Positions 7,986-8,558 of a stretch of DNA of 8,558 bases are shown here, piece by piece. The DNA is taken from assembly GCA_022360375.1 (NCBI GenBank), contig JAKSCW010000201.1:1-8558 (forward strand), written 5' to 3'. The DNA is from Balneolales bacterium. Its GTDB lineage: Bacteria; Bacteroidota; Rhodothermia; Balneolales; Balneolaceae. A model generated the notes under the pieces. That model was not told where the DNA came from and ran no database searches. It saw only the letters and a list, made by a program, of their open reading frames with translations. Both the position numbers and the translations under genes were made by a program. Within the stretch, counting starts at the first letter, position 1, and every line of letters starts with the position of its first letter.

Positions 7986-8117
7986 AAGTCTCCTCTTGAG
8001 GGTGGATTACCACGTTTTTAGCGTGAGGAGGGGTGTTATTTATTCATGGTGTTGCTAAACACCCTCCGTCCGGCACTTAAGTGTTAAGTGCCTGGACACC
8101 TCCCTCAAGGGAGGACT
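7986..8117. repeat. Structured intergenic repeat, complete copy (cloverleaf fold)
   Basis: This element of about 130 bases fills the space between korB and the convergent DUF6868 gene. Its ends are imperfect inverted repeats (7988-8005 with 8099-8116; 14 of 18 positions complementary, two more as G-U). Inside are three arms: a short hairpin at 8010-8026; a 10-pair stem with one bulged G (8027-8037 with 8058-8067) and a 20-base loop; and a 13-pair stem with one bulged T and a GTG loop (8068-8097). The right end is also a hairpin by itself, CCTCCC-TCAA-GGGAGG (8099-8114). A second copy starts at 8463. No coding potential is visible. It may be a MITE- or REP-like mobile repeat, or a repeated structured RNA. 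Its hairpins could stop transcription from both sides, but no T-run follows them, so it is not a canonical terminator. Confidence 0.85.
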
Positions 8118-8364
8118 AGACTCCACCCATTTTCCAAAGTACCAGCCAGGGCACAACATTAAACACAATCACAATGAGCTTGTAATAAGCCATTGCCTTA
8201 TAATGGATTTTATTGAACTCTTCCCGGGGCATTTCAAACCATTTGCTATGCATCTTAAACACAAAGTTTGGAAATACCATGATCCAGACTGCCCACCAGG
8301 CGATAATAACGATGTTAAAAATGCTACACCATTTAAAGAATTCGTACAATGCTTCGTAAGTCAT
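8116..8364 (-). CDS. Small two-helix membrane protein, DUF6868-like
   Basis: Seen: 82 residues starting MTYEALYEFFKWCS, with two hydrophobic helices (about 14-36 and 59-79). The loop between them contains KMHSKWFEMPREEFNKIHY (37-55), with the HSKWF and IHY motifs that recall DUF6868, a family of about 80-residue inner-membrane proteins of unknown function; assignment is by recalled pattern. The start at 8364 is chosen because AGGAGG lies 5 bases upstream. A longer frame running back to 8445 would add 27 residues without family resemblance and has no binding site. The gene converges on korB. Its TAG stop (8116-8118) overlaps the right end of the complete repeat, and the second repeat copy begins about 100 bases upstream of its start, so it sits bracketed by repeats. 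No function can be assigned. Confidence 0.8.
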   Translation of the reverse strand: MTYEALYEFFKWCSIFNIVIIAWWAVWIMVFPNFVFKMHSKWFEMPREEFNKIHYKAMAYYKLIVIVFNVVPWLVLWKMGGV

Positions 8365-8369
8365 AATAA

Positions 8370-8375
8370 CCTCCT
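8370..8375 (-). promoter_or_regulatory. Strong Shine-Dalgarno that fixes the DUF6868-like start
   Basis: Reading the minus strand, AGGAGG is followed by TTATT and then ATG at 8364. It is the only canonical Shine-Dalgarno with ideal spacing in the window, and it selects the 82-residue product over the longer open frame. Confidence 0.8.
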
Positions 8376-8462
8376 TTAATGGTTTAAGGTTAATTCGAGG
8401 TACAAAATGTTTATGAAGAAGGGGTGAATTGGTGTTATCACTCACTTTAGGATTTGGCCTCG

Positions 8463-8558
8463 AAGTCTCCCCTTGAGGGGAGTACCACGCTTTTAGCGTG
8501 GGGAGGGGTGTTATTTATTTATGGTGTTGCTAAACACCCTCCGTCCGGCACTTAAGTG
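8463..8558. repeat. Structured intergenic repeat, second copy, cut by window end
   Basis: It matches 7986-8083 in the same orientation, with five substitutions and two single-base gaps over 98 aligned columns. The last 57 bases differ at one position. The first inner arm pairs better than in the other copy: CCACGC-TTTTA-GCGTGG (8485-8501). The second arm (8502-8512 with 8533-8542) is intact, and the third is cut in its loop at the window edge. The left end folds alone as CTCCCC-TTGA-GGGGAG (8467-8482). It lies upstream of the minus-strand DUF6868-like gene. Confidence 0.85.

Noticed and set aside
8068..8097. 13-pair hairpin as an intrinsic terminator for korB
   Set aside because: No T-run follows on either strand; it is better explained as one arm of the repeat, though it may still slow transcription.
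8365..8445. N-terminal extension of the DUF6868-like protein to 109 residues
   Set aside because: It has no ribosome site and no family resemblance, whereas AGGAGG directly precedes the internal ATG at 8364.
7986..8558. CRISPR array or insertion sequence
   Set aside because: There are only two long repeats with a gene between them, no short regular spacing, and no transposase frame.

Overview
The window reads as chromosomal DNA of a Bacteroidota or Balneolota type bacterium. The grounds are a DUF4114 surface lipoprotein, a fused gamma-alpha 2-oxoglutarate:ferredoxin oxidoreductase paired with its beta subunit, mostly absent Shine-Dalgarno sequences, and moderate GC content. The lineage is inferred from gene content, not from a marker gene.

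Layout. Positions 53-2011 (+) encode a lipoprotein with LVIVD-like beta-propeller repeats and a C-terminal DUF4114 module. After a 240-base gap comes an overlapping gene pair. Positions 2252-3631 (+) encode a cysteine-rich TackOD1 zinc-ribbon protein, which appears to have a degenerate receiver-like N-terminus and a degenerate GGDEF-like C-terminus. Positions 3618-4934 (+) encode a membrane-embedded family 2 glycosyltransferase of the processive polysaccharide synthase type. After 92 bases comes korA-korB (5027-6898 and 6909-7985, +), the two subunits of 2-oxoglutarate:ferredoxin oxidoreductase. A small two-helix membrane protein of the DUF6868 type lies on the minus strand (8116-8364).

The most unusual non-coding feature is a structured repeat of about 130 bases present twice. 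A complete copy lies at 7986-8117, between korB and the DUF6868 gene. A second copy in the same orientation starts at 8463 and is cut by the window end. Each copy can fold as a cloverleaf: an outer stem made by its ends and three inner hairpins, one of which has two alternative pairings. The two copies bracket the DUF6868 gene, and the end of the first overlaps that gene's stop codon.

How the genes fit together. KorAB is central metabolism, making succinyl-CoA and reduced ferredoxin. The overlapping TackOD1-glycosyltransferase pair looks like a sensor or receptor coupled to an exopolysaccharide synthase, and is the best candidate here for a poorly described system. Whether the upstream DUF4114 lipoprotein belongs with that pair cannot be decided from the sequence.
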